From assembly GCA_008000375.1 (NCBI GenBank), contig SMOI01000385.1, positions 1 to 28,588 of the forward strand: DNA of 28,588 nucleotides, written 5' to 3'. Below the pieces are notes generated by a model. The model was given only the letters and a program-made list of their open reading frames with translations, was not told the origin of the DNA and did not search any database. Origin of the DNA: Poteriospumella lacustris. Its lineage: Eukaryota; Sar; Chrysophyceae; Chromulinales; Dinobryaceae. Positions 10,209-19,333 of the stretch are shown here, in pieces (positions within the stretch are counted from its first letter, which is position 1; the number at the start of each line of letters is the position of its first letter). Both the position numbers and the translations under genes were made by a program.

Positions 10209-10373
10209 GATGTCGTCGTGTGTGACTACTTCGTGACGGATTGTAGCCTTAGGAACGTCGATGTGCAAATCAGTGTTGTTTCTATTTCTTTTCCATAATA
10301 GGCGTTGTCACTGCGACGACTGAGGCAACCCTACCTAACCTATCCTAACCCTACCAACCCATGCTTATGCAAA
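10209..10373. other. 3' flank of LRR gene 1 with a telomere-like tract
   Basis: A short spacer before the second duplication unit. It contains a degenerate CCTAACC-type tract at 10327-10360, resembling CCCTAA telomere repeats but imperfect. Confidence 0.4.
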
Positions 10374-11061
10374 AATACAGCCCAGTCAAGCATCGTTTTC
10401 CTTCATACCAGGAGAGCACCATATATGGTGAAGGCTGAGGATACGCAGTACCCATACCAAAGGACGGGGCGGTGGCGGGCGAGAGCTCCGCTCAGGGCAG
10501 GCGATAGCGGAGCACAAGCAAGCGGAGTGAAGGACGAGCGGCCCTGGGTTGGTCAGGGCCTCCAGCGCGCCGGGCCACAGGGTCTGGTCGAGGGCTGGCG
10601 CCGCGACGATGACAGCGACAGCTGTCGCGTGGATCTCTACCGAGGCGGGACGCCATCGCACCCGGGGCGTTGGCCTCCGAAGCGCGCCAAGCGCGTCCTT
10701 CCCAAAGTACACCGTCGTCACCAGCTGGAGAAACACGCGTGCACACCAGGTCCGAGGAGCGCACATGTTGGAAATGGTTGTTTCTTCACAAAACCCCCAA
10801 AGCTGTCTGCCCCAGTGTCCTGGGTCGTTTGTCGTTTGTCGTTTGTCGCATGAAGACACCCTCCCCTCAGATATGGTTTTCCTTGTGTTTTCCAGGAAAA
10901 CGTTGGCGATGTAGGGGCATTTCTTTCATGCGTGCATGCCGTTCTCGTGCTGCTAGTTTGACATCGGCCGACCTCGTTGGCGGCAGAAACAATTGGTGTT
11001 CGTGTGAAAGAGATTGATGAAGACTCCTACCCAATTGAGATCGCAGACTGATTTCTCTCGG
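10374..11061 (+). repeat. Upstream half of segmental duplication, copy 2 (5' flank of LRR gene 2)
   Basis: Homologous to 6546-7478. It lacks the roughly 160-base extra segment of copy 1. The stretch from about 10770 to the ATG at 11062 aligns closely with 7150-7478, including the 'TGTTTTCCAGGAAAA' element, which could be an intron 3' splice site or simply part of the 5' UTR. Confidence 0.85.
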
Positions 11062-12633
11062 ATGAGTACCAAAGGCGAGGGAAATAGCGACGCGACGGCA
11101 CCCTTGGTGTTGAAAATCATTTTGGAGATCAACAATGTGGTGAACGAAGTGAAGGTACACCGTGAACAATGTGAGTATTTGACGGGACACCTTGGTGGCT
11201 CTGAAATTATTCGAAACAACGAGAAACTAACATCACAAGCCATAGATGCAACCGCGGTGGTCCATACCCCAGACGGTGGTGCGCCTTTTGCTGTGGGCGT
11301 GTCGGTCTCCTCAGGCGACAACCCTGCCGCTACGCCCGCCAACACAACCGGCCGCAGCAGCAGCCGCAGCAGCACTAGCAATGGTGGATTCAGTCTGGAG
11401 GAGCCCTTGGTATCGTTGGCCACATTGAGCAGCGAGGAGGCTGTGCGGCTGTTGGTGTCATTTGGCTGTGCGTCCGATCTGCGTCAGAGGGTAGACGCGA
11501 TGATGGAGATGATCGATGGATCCTTCCTGATGGAAATCGATGATATTGACGTCTTCTACGAGCTCGAACAAACGCCGAGGACAGCCATCCGGACGACACA
11601 GTATCGAAAAGTGTTGAAGAAGCTGCAAGCCCTGCAACAGGCCGGAGGAGTGTCACCGGCGGTGTTGCAGTCCCTGCGTGACCAGGCCGGACCGACCCTG
11701 TCCATCGTAGAGGCTGACAAAAGCAACGAGTCGACGGTCGTTCCTCCAACTCCGAAGGCCATGGCAGACAAGGCAGCCACTGTCGTCCTTTCGCCACCGA
11801 GACCTGCGACTCCCCCAGCAGCGGCCGTGCAGACGCTGTCAGTACTGTCGGCGGTACCATCATCAACGGTGCGTAGTGGTGGCGGTCAATCTGAGAATCG
11901 GTGCAATGCGGCGTCTGCTGTGGGTGATGAGGTAGCTGCGGCCGATGCGACGCGATGCCTGACGCCTACTACTATTGCACCATCTGCAGGCGCAAAGAGG
12001 ACAACCGACGAAGAGTGCAACGAAACCATACAACGAATCGATGCGCTGGAAATCCGAGAAGATGCTAAAGCGCAGCTGCGACGACTGATGTGGAACGATC
12101 CGACACTGACGACGCTGGATCTGAGTGGCCACCCTTTCGGTCGTCACCTCAACGCTGCAGGAGTGACGGTGGTGGCGTCGATGTTGCGAGCGAACACGAC
12201 GTTGACGACGCTGAATCTTAATGGCAATAGTATCGGGGCTGCAGGTGTGACATTGGTGGCGTCGGCGCTGGAAGCGAACACGACGTTGACGACGCTGCAT
12301 CTGAGCAACAATTTCATCGGAGCTACAGGTGCGCCGGAGGCGATGTCATTGTTGTTGCGTGGGAACACGACGTTGACATCGCTGGATCTGGGTGGCAATG
12401 GTATCGGAGATGAAGGTGCGATGGAGATTGCGTCGGCGTTGCGAGGAAACGCGACGTTGACGACGCTGAATCTGGGTGGGAATCGGATTGGAGCTGTGTG
12501 CGCGAGCAAGGTGGCATCGGCGTTGCGAGCGAACACGACGTATGGCAAGTACATCGGAACTCCTTTCAATGCTCATTTGGATGTCTCTAAAGTCAACAGC
12601 TACAACGTTTGTGGTTTACGTGGCGGATTTTAG
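11062..12633 (+). CDS. SAM-like domain plus short LRR array protein (paralogue of 7479-10208)
   Basis: A 523-residue paralogue of the upstream gene. ATG 11062 (MSTKGEG) is conserved in both; an in-frame ATG at 11017 would add 15 residues, but copy 1 has a stop in the matching place, so I prefer 11062. The N-terminal region and SAM-like domain (from about residue 122) are almost identical to copy 1. A short Ser/Arg/Asn-rich run 'GRSSSRSSTSN' replaces 'SVCSKC'. The LRR part starts near residue 345 and has about five repeats; the first carries a five-residue insertion ('GRHLN') and the sixth is truncated, going from 'NTTYGKYIG' straight into the shared C-terminal 'LDVSKVNS' sequence. It is either a contracted array or the ancestral short form. 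Ends in TAG at 12631-12633. Confidence 0.88.
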   Translation: MSTKGEGNSDATAPLVLKIILEINNVVNEVKVHREQCEYLTGHLGGSEIIRNNEKLTSQAIDATAVVHTPDGGAPFAVGVSVSSGDNPAATPANTTGRSSSRSSTSNGGFSLEEPLVSLATLSSEEAVRLLVSFGCASDLRQRVDAMMEMIDGSFLMEIDDIDVFYELEQTPRTAIRTTQYRKVLKKLQALQQAGGVSPAVLQSLRDQAGPTLSIVEADKSNESTVVPPTPKAMADKAATVVLSPPRPATPPAAAVQTLSVLSAVPSSTVRSGGGQSENRCNAASAVGDEVAAADATRCLTPTTIAPSAGAKRTTDEECNETIQRIDALEIREDAKAQLRRLMWNDPTLTTLDLSGHPFGRHLNAAGVTVVASMLRANTTLTTLNLNGNSIGAAGVTLVASALEANTTLTTLHLSNNFIGATGAPEAMSLLLRGNTTLTSLDLGGNGIGDEGAMEIASALRGNATLTTLNLGGNRIGAVCASKVASALRANTTYGKYIGTPFNAHLDVSKVNSYNVCGLRGGF

Positions 12634-13268
12634 CCTTCGTTGGGATATCGCTGTGCAAATCGCTGTAGGTTCGTTTTCTTTCCCAACGAAGGACCTGCTG
12701 TTAAGTACACTCGAACAAAGATAAAGATAAAAAGACAAAGATAATGTGGTGTTCTTGGCACCTTATACGCCTGGTGTTCCAGCCAGTTGTTGTGATGGTA
12801 CTGGGATTGGGAGTAGAGAAGTCTTATGTAGATGTGGCGCATCGACATTTACGGGCGGCATCGCCAGGGTATGCGATCTCGCAGCTTCATTTGCAGTGTT
12901 TTTGCCAATGCGGAGAGGGCGTGCAACTGGGCACCGAGAGTGAAGGGCAAAAGTCGAGCGCGAGCGACTGCCAAGTTCAGACACCGTCGCGAAAGAGGGA
13001 GCCTTAGTAAGGGTGCAAGGTGACTGAGGAGCAGTAGCGCTGGTGGAGGGGCGCATAAGCTCGTGCAGGAGTCGAGTCGTCATGTACTCCAGTCCTCCAA
13101 CGATCAACGGCGGTAGATCGCGAGTTGTCAGAAACGACGAACACCGAAGAGAACTCGGGTGGAGGATGTTGAATAACGTACAATCTACTTACTGAGGTGT
13201 GGATAACGACATAGGCATAACAACGCAACAACTACAGTAACAAATGCACAGACACGAAGGCCTATTCA
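12634..13268. other. Intergenic region between convergent LRR gene 2 and the membrane protein
   Basis: Holds the 3' ends of two convergent genes. At 12746-12940 the plus strand reads as a short Cys-containing stretch ('SCCDGTGIG', 'CRCGASTFTGG', 'ARVCDLAASF') loosely like Cys-rich extracellular repeats, but the frame does not continue. Otherwise nothing recognised. Confidence 0.35.
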
Positions 13269-14201
13269 TCAGTTGAACGGAACGGCGCCAGTGACGTTGG
13301 CCAAGATATTCAACGTGACGGACGCCGCCAAGGCACCGGTGATCATCGTCATTTCGGCCTGCGAGTTCGACGCTGACATGGTGTCTACCAATCCATGCTT
13401 ATGCAGATAGTACGACACGAGGACCGGGCCCAACGCAGACACCACGTGCCAGTAGGTGTGCCACTGGTCATAGATACCGCGACTGTGTCGTTGAATCGGC
13501 GTCTTCGACGACGATTGGATCGACGACAACGTTTCACTGGTCAACAGCACGCCGCTGCTCGACATGATATCGGCCGGATCGCCGCAGTAGACGAGGAGGA
13601 AGATGGCGACGGGTAAGCTGGCGCTGCCGAGGAGGAAGTACGTCAGGTCCGCGTGCCACGCGTGGTACCACGTGTATCCGAACAAAAAGACGTGCGACGT
13701 CGCGAAGATGTTGTCCAAGTTGAAGAATTTCCCTTCTCGGTGGCGATGATAGAGTACAGAGCCCATGGACGTGAGCACGCACAGATAGGCGAATTGATAG
13801 TAGCCGAAGAAGAGATTGCTCACGGTGCCCAGCAGGTACAGATACGACGTGGTGATGAGCTTCTCATCCCAACATCGGATACATACACCATTGACACTGT
13901 AGGATAAATACGGGCTCGACTTCCGTAGATACGGGTAAAAGAGACTCATCAACGTGGCGATGACCACCGCCAGCCCCAGACGATGTTCCCAAAACGAGTG
14001 TTGGCAGAACTGAATGGCGACCACGTGCAGCCAGATGTACACCTGGTAACGGAAAGGCACAAATATACTCCCAGGTTTTGCGATCTCCTGTTGATGCTCG
14101 AAGACGTAGATATAGCCGACGATGCCGACGACCAAGCTCAGCACGAGGAAGAGCAGGGTGAACGGCAGGGCGGCGTCGTCAATCTGCAATTGACCCCACA
14201 T
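13269..14201 (-). CDS. Multi-pass membrane protein with CREST-superfamily-like catalytic pattern
   Basis: A 310-residue intronless protein; ATG at 14201-14199, TGA at 13271-13269. About seven to eight hydrophobic segments: roughly 11-34, 52-69, 75-91, 116-135, 138-150, 164-182, 186-206, 250-266 and 286-304. 'TSMGSVLYHRH' (144-154), 'FNLDNIFA' (160-167) and 'QWHTYWHVV' (246-254) give a Ser at the end of one helix, YH, then Asp at the start of the next helix, then H-x3-H (His248/His252) near the last helices. That order of Ser, Asp and HxxxH is the signature of the CREST superfamily (alkaline ceramidases, PAQR receptors, Per1/PGAP3, TMEM8), which are membrane hydrolases, often of lipid substrates. 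The exact branch is not recognised. It lies divergent to the TPK gene, 282 bases apart. Alternatively it is an unrelated polytopic protein with a chance HxxxH. Confidence 0.72.
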   Translation of the reverse strand: MWGQLQIDDAALPFTLLFLVLSLVVGIVGYIYVFEHQQEIAKPGSIFVPFRYQVYIWLHVVAIQFCQHSFWEHRLGLAVVIATLMSLFYPYLRKSSPYLSYSVNGVCIRCWDEKLITTSYLYLLGTVSNLFFGYYQFAYLCVLTSMGSVLYHRHREGKFFNLDNIFATSHVFLFGYTWYHAWHADLTYFLLGSASLPVAIFLLVYCGDPADIMSSSGVLLTSETLSSIQSSSKTPIQRHSRGIYDQWHTYWHVVSALGPVLVSYYLHKHGLVDTMSASNSQAEMTMITGALAASVTLNILANVTGAVPFN

Positions 14202-14483
14202 CTTCCTCTTCTCTATTCCAAGGTTAAGAAGTTGTATGTAATATATGATGGTGGTCGGGGGGGGGGGCAGCAGCTGCTGGATAACGTGGATGATGATTCT
14301 CTACGTTGAATAACGAACGAGCGACGAGCGATCATCAGCGACCGAGTGACGATCGTCACCGACCACGTACGCAATAATGGTCTTTACTGCAACTATATAT
14401 GGTGTAGTTAGTTCAGTATAGGTACATGTTATTTGCATGGAGCGTTCGGAACGAATCTCCTTCTTCGACAAGTCAACGAGGAT
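14202..14483. promoter_or_regulatory. Divergent intergenic region (membrane protein / TPK) with TATA-like element
   Basis: A 282-base spacer between two divergently transcribed genes. It contains an 11-G homopolymer (14257-14267) and a 'CTATATATGG' element at about 14392-14401, roughly 85 bases upstream of the chosen TPK start, which could act as a TATA box for TPK. Promoter function is inferred from position only. Confidence 0.4.
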
Positions 14484-15459
14484 ATGTCAACAAGGCTGTG
14501 CCCAACGAAAGAGCGCTCCTCCACAAAGGAGACAAAAATGGAGCAGAAGCCGACCTTTGTTCACCGGTGTGAGTTTGTGGGGTTTTTGTCGACCGCTTTC
14601 GATGCCGAAGCGGTGTCAGCCACCGCTTCGGCGGAGAAGCCCAGTCTGGTGATCATCAACAGCTGCTCACCACATTTGAGTGTGGTTGTAAATCGTCTCT
14701 GGGATCGATGTCAGTACAAGCTCTGTGCTGACGGAGGTGCGAATCGCCTGTTTGCATCGTTGGATGAAACGGAGCGATCGCAGTATGTCCCAGACTACGT
14801 CGTGGGCGACTTGGACTCTTTGGAGAACAGAATTTCGGAGTTCTACAGGTGGGACCTCGTACCTGTGGCATTATTTTCTCTTATGTTTTGACTAGGAGAT
14901 TTCTATTCACAGTTCGAGAGGGTGCCACATCGTGCGCAATCCGGACCAAGACTCCAACGATTTGGACAAGACGTTGGTGGTCTTGAAGGACCTGCTGGCT
15001 CCAGCATCTTCCAGCGAAGAAGCCGAGCCAGTGCGCATTGAGCAAGAGATCATTATTGTCGGTGCCTTTGGTGGGCGGTTTGATCAAGAAATGGCGAACA
15101 TTCATGCGCTGTTTCGCTGGAAGGACGTCTTTCCACGAATGGTGCTCCTCGACACCGATAGCGTCACGTTTTTGTTGGACGAGCGGTACCACCATGAAAT
15201 CTATCTACAACGGGAGCCAAACGTCGTCGTGGAGGGCACTGTGATTGGTCTGTTGCCCATCGGTCGACCAGCCGAACGAGTCACCACGACCGGGTTGCAG
15301 TGGAATCTCCACGACAATCCGCTGAGCTTCGGCCAGTTGATTTCTTCATCCAATCGCTTCTGCGAAAACGACCCCACAGCCATCCAAAGCAATTGCGTCA
15401 CTGTTGACACATCCGATGATCTCGTGTGGACATGTTCTTTCCTCCTCGCACATCAGTAA
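14484..15459 (+). CDS. TPK1: Thiamine pyrophosphokinase, two exons
   Basis: Transfers pyrophosphate from ATP to thiamine to give thiamine pyrophosphate, the cofactor of pyruvate dehydrogenase and transketolase. Exon 1 is 14484-14848 and exon 2 14913-15459, joined by a 64-base intron (GTGGGA..TTCACAG) that splits a Ser codon; total 303 residues. Motifs in order: 'CADGGANRLF' (81-90), 'VVGDLDS' (106-112), 'NPDQDSNDLDK' (131-141, the DQD substrate-binding site), 'GAFGGRFDQEMANI' (172-185), then the C-terminal thiamin-binding domain with 'TTGLQWNL' (247-254), 'SFGQLISSSN' (260-269) and 'DLVWT' (291-295). All key family motifs are present. ATG 14538 (MEQKPTF) has a good context (AAAATGG) and would give 285 residues; an out-of-frame ATG at 14437 lies upstream. 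The gene ends 182 bases before the SAM synthetase inverted repeat. Confidence 0.95.
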
Positions 15460-15868
15460 CCCTATCACCTTCGATCCATCACTGGGTGTGTTCGATTGTT
15501 GTACTTCCGATAGCTGACATTGTATGTAAAAGTATCCTTTCCCTCCATGATAAGCAGACTTTCCCGTTGAGAACATCCCTCCGCCGTGACGCTGTCCCAC
15601 CGCCCCATACCTCTGTAACCCAGATCTCTCACCAGAACCTAGCTTCCCCAGCCCGGCAACGGCTTTTTCTCGGAAATGCGACGGAAATCGGCCGGTGGCT
15701 GGCTGCCCGTGCCCCGGCCACGAAACCTCGCCGCACGCGAAAAAAAGATTTTCGTTGGCGTCCTTGCCGCTTCGCCAACGTCTGCATTGCCGTCCATCGT
15801 CTTCGACGGCTGATATCACATCCTATTTCGGATATTCTGTCAATTCCACAACACTCACTCCAGTAAAA
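15460..15868 (+). promoter_or_regulatory. Upstream region of SAM synthetase copy 1
   Basis: TPK 3' flank followed by the SAM synthetase promoter and leader. From 15641 onward it is mirrored at 19561-19334, so the 228 bases nearest the start codon are common to both SAM synthetase genes, whereas DNA further upstream differs between them. No clear TATA box seen. Confidence 0.5.
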
Positions 15869-17201
15869 ATGGCTTCTGAGACTTTCCTCTTCACCTCCGA
15901 GTCTGTCAACGAGGGTCACCCTGGTAAGTCGACCGTTGCGATTGTGTTTGCTGTTTGTATTGGAGGAATCTGACAAGACGCAACGGTTTGATGGATGATT
16001 AGACAAGATCTGCGACCAGGTCTCCGATGCTGTCCTCGATGCCTGCATCCGTGAGGACCCTACCTCCCGTGTTGCTTGCGGTAAGTGCGACTGAGTTGCG
16101 TACGTACTGGGCGATGACGTGGTGACTGACGTGTGTGCTTTTCTGTTGTTGTTGCGCTGCTTCACAGAGACCTGCACCAAGACCGGCATGGTTATGATCT
16201 TCGGTGAGATCACCACCTCCGCCACCGTCAACTACGAGCAGGTGATCCGCGAGGCCTTGAAGGACATCGGTTACGACGACGTCGCCAAGGGTTTGGACTA
16301 CCGCACCTGCAACGTTATCGTTGCCATCGAGGAGCAGTCCCCCGATATCGCCCAGTCCGTCGATGCCAACAAGCTCGAGGACATCGGAGCCGGTGACCAG
16401 GGTATCATGTTCGGCTATGCCACCGACGAGACCGAGTCGCTCATGCCTTTGACCCACAACCTCGCCACCTCCCTTGGTGCCCGTTTGACTGAGGTCCGCA
16501 AGAACGGCATCTGCCCTTGGGTGAGACCTGACGGCAAGACCCAGGTCACCTGCGAGTACCGCCTGCAGAACGGCCGCCCTGTGCCTGTCCGCGTGCACAC
16601 CATCGTCATCTCCACCCAGCACTCCGAGGAGATCACCCAGGAGGAGATCAAGGCTCAGTTGTTGGAGCACGTCATCAAGCCCGTGGTCCCTGCCGAGTAC
16701 TTGGACGAGAAGACCATCTACCACTTGAACCCCTCTGGCCGCTTCGTCATCGGTGGTCCTCACGGCGATGCTGGTTTGACCGGCCGCAAGATCATCATCG
16801 ACACCTATGGTGGCTGGGGTGCCCACGGTGGTGGAGCCTTCTCTGGTAAGGACACCACCAAGGTCGACCGCTCTGCTGCCTACGCTGCTCGTTGGGTCGC
16901 CAAGTCCATCGTCGCTGCTGGCCTTGCCCACCGCGTGTTGGTCCAGTTGTCCTACGCCATCGGTGTGTCCCATCCTCTGTCCATCTTCGTGGACACCTAC
17001 GGCACCGGCATCACCCGCTCTGGCAAGACTGATCAACAGATCACCGAGATCGTCAAGAGCAACTTCGACTTGAGACCTGGAGCCATCATCCGCGACTTGA
17101 ACTTGCGCCGCCCCGTCTTGAAGAAGACCGCCGCCTACGGCCACTTCGGTCGCGCCGACGCCGACTTCACCTGGGAGGTCCCCAAGCCTTTGAACCTCTA
17201 A
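15869..17201 (+). CDS. S-adenosylmethionine synthetase, copy 1 (three exons)
   Basis: Makes S-adenosylmethionine from methionine and ATP in the cytosol. Exons 15869-15923, 16003-16080 and 16168-17201 give 388 residues, normal for the family. Introns are 15924-16002 (GTAAGT..TTAG) and 16081-16167 (GTAAGT..CACAG); both interrupt codons after the first base. Splicing restores '[20 protein letters not shown]' (11-30), with the HPDK ATP-binding site, and '[13 protein letters not shown]' (42-54). '[15 protein letters not shown]' (118-132) and '[16 protein letters not shown]' (265-280, the P-loop-like ATP site) are intact, as are '[18 protein letters not shown]' and the C-terminal '[15 protein letters not shown]'. 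Leu is mostly TTG, which suggests a strongly expressed gene with a TTG-preferring tRNA pool. Stop TAA at 17199-17201 is followed at once by a hairpin. Convergent with an identical copy at 18001-19333. Confidence 0.97.
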
Positions 17202-17207
17202 ATGCTT

Positions 17208-17228
17208 GTCTTTTCGCCCGGAAAAGAC
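17208..17228 (+). terminator. 3' hairpin after SAM synthetase copy 1
   Basis: An 8-base perfect stem GTCTTTTC / GAAAAGAC around a 5-base loop GCCCG, starting 7 bases after the stop codon. It could be an RNA-processing or stability element; the function is inferred. Confidence 0.5.
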
Positions 17229-17973
17229 CAGTGTTGCGAACAAGTATTAATTATATTGTAGTGTAGAGGTGCACTGAGGTCGGCGGGCGTCGCTGGATTC
17301 CCGATCTGCGCGGCGGAGAGGTGGCACGCGAGTGTGGCCTTGACATCTGCGCGCAGAGCCAGACGGAATCGCGGTCCTGTCGGCGAGTAGAGGTAGTGTT
17401 CTGTATTTGAGGAGTTGTAAACGAATTGACACGATTTCTTCCGCAAAGCTTCCCTTCTTTGTTTCTCTCGAGTTCTCCCTTGGTCTTCGTCTTCGTCTTC
17501 GGTCCTCAACACGTCGTTGTCGTTTGGATCTCAGTTACCTGGCCTCCTGGTCGTTGTCACTTGTCACTTCGCCCCAGAGAAGCAGTATGTCACCTCGACG
17601 CATACCTAGGTGGAACTGCGAGGAGAAGGCGCTGTGACTTCGCGGTGGCCACGTATTTGGTCGGGCCGTTGTCGAGCCATTGTCAATCTGACCGAAGCCT
17701 AGAGACTGCGTCAGAGAGAGAAAGAAGACCTATGATTGAACAAAGGGAAAAAGAAGAAGAAGAAGAGGTGAATATAGTCGTGTCAATTCGTTTACAACAT
17801 CAGCAACAAATCTACTCGTCGACAGGACCGCGATTCCGTCTGGCTCTGCGCGCAGATGTCAAGGCCACACTCGCGTGCCACCTCTCCGCCGCGCAGATCG
17901 GGAATCCAGCGACGCCCGCCGACCTCAGTGCACCTCTACACTACAATATAATTAATACTTGTTCGCAACACTG

Positions 17974-17994
17974 GTCTTTTCCGGGCGAAAAGAC
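17974..17994 (-). terminator. 3' hairpin after SAM synthetase copy 2
   Basis: Mirror of 17208-17228: the same 8-base stem and 5-base loop, again 7 bases after the stop codon. Confidence 0.5.
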
Positions 17995-18000
17995 AAGCAT

Positions 18001-19333
18001 TTAGAGGTTCAAAGGCTTGGGGACCTCCCAGGTGAAGTCGGCGTCGGCGCGACCGAAGTGGCCGTAGGCGGCGGTCTTCTTCAAGACGGGGCGGCGCAAG
18101 TTCAAGTCGCGGATGATGGCTCCAGGTCTCAAGTCGAAGTTGCTCTTGACGATCTCGGTGATCTGTTGATCAGTCTTGCCAGAGCGGGTGATGCCGGTGC
18201 CGTAGGTGTCCACGAAGATGGACAGAGGATGGGACACACCGATGGCGTAGGACAACTGGACCAACACGCGGTGGGCAAGGCCAGCAGCGACGATGGACTT
18301 GGCGACCCAACGAGCAGCGTAGGCAGCAGAGCGGTCGACCTTGGTGGTGTCCTTACCAGAGAAGGCTCCACCACCGTGGGCACCCCAGCCACCATAGGTG
18401 TCGATGATGATCTTGCGGCCGGTCAAACCAGCATCGCCGTGAGGACCACCGATGACGAAGCGGCCAGAGGGGTTCAAGTGGTAGATGGTCTTCTCGTCCA
18501 AGTACTCGGCAGGGACCACGGGCTTGATGACGTGCTCCAACAACTGAGCCTTGATCTCCTCCTGGGTGATCTCCTCGGAGTGCTGGGTGGAGATGACGAT
18601 GGTGTGCACGCGGACAGGCACAGGGCGGCCGTTCTGCAGGCGGTACTCGCAGGTGACCTGGGTCTTGCCGTCAGGTCTCACCCAAGGGCAGATGCCGTTC
18701 TTGCGGACCTCAGTCAAACGGGCACCAAGGGAGGTGGCGAGGTTGTGGGTCAAAGGCATGAGCGACTCGGTCTCGTCGGTGGCATAGCCGAACATGATAC
18801 CCTGGTCACCGGCTCCGATGTCCTCGAGCTTGTTGGCATCGACGGACTGGGCGATATCGGGGGACTGCTCCTCGATGGCAACGATAACGTTGCAGGTGCG
18901 GTAGTCCAAACCCTTGGCGACGTCGTCGTAACCGATGTCCTTCAAGGCCTCGCGGATCACCTGCTCGTAGTTGACGGTGGCGGAGGTGGTGATCTCACCG
19001 AAGATCATAACCATGCCGGTCTTGGTGCAGGTCTCTGTGAAGCAGCGCAACAACAACAGAAAAGCACACACGTCAGTCACCACGTCATCGCCCAGTACGT
19101 ACGCAACTCAGTCGCACTTACCGCAAGCAACACGGGAGGTAGGGTCCTCACGGATGCAGGCATCGAGGACAGCATCGGAGACCTGGTCGCAGATCTTGTC
19201 TAATCATCCATCAAACCGTTGCGTCTTGTCAGATTCCTCCAATACAAACAGCAAACACAATCGCAACGGTCGACTTACCAGGGTGACCCTCGTTGACAGA
19301 CTCGGAGGTGAAGAGGAAAGTCTCAGAAGCCAT
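18001..19333 (-). CDS. S-adenosylmethionine synthetase, copy 2 (three exons)
   Basis: Mirror copy of 15869-17201. Exons 19333-19279, 19199-19122 and 19034-18001; introns 19278-19200 and 19121-19035. The predicted 388-residue protein is the same as copy 1, and the introns and the first 228 bases upstream also match, so the copies are either very recent or kept alike by gene conversion. The upstream DNA beyond 19561 is a different, pyrimidine-rich sequence, so the two genes may be regulated differently. All catalytic motifs ([19 protein letters not shown]) are intact, and neither copy shows any sign of decay. Confidence 0.97.

Larger units (their letters stand above)
15641..17391 (+). repeat. 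Left arm of 1.75-kb inverted repeat
   Basis: Every landmark checked obeys position + mirror position = 35202 (arm end, start codon, intron borders, stop codon, 3' hairpin), so the arms are colinear with no net insertion or deletion. Translations in several frames, including introns and leader, are identical between arms. Identity stops abruptly at 15641 outside and becomes patchy after about 17382 inside. Confidence 0.95.
17202..18000. other. Spacer between convergent SAM synthetase genes
   Basis: Both 3' UTRs lie here. Outer parts (17202-17391 and 17811-18000) belong to the inverted repeat. The central 17392-17810 is mostly not mirrored, yet still carries a 21-base remnant in inverted orientation (17414-17434 and 17778-17798, 'GTTGTAAACGAATTGACACG') and similar purine/pyrimidine-rich tracts. 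This suggests that an older, larger inverted duplication has diverged in the centre. No coding region is recognised. Confidence 0.75.

Noticed and set aside
15999-17243. 414-codon open frame antisense to SAM synthetase copy 1 (and its mirror at 17959-19203)
   Set aside because: The opposite strand is a full SAM synthetase with all catalytic motifs. The antisense frame is Asp/Gly/Val-rich, arises from codon bias, and has no recognisable domain.
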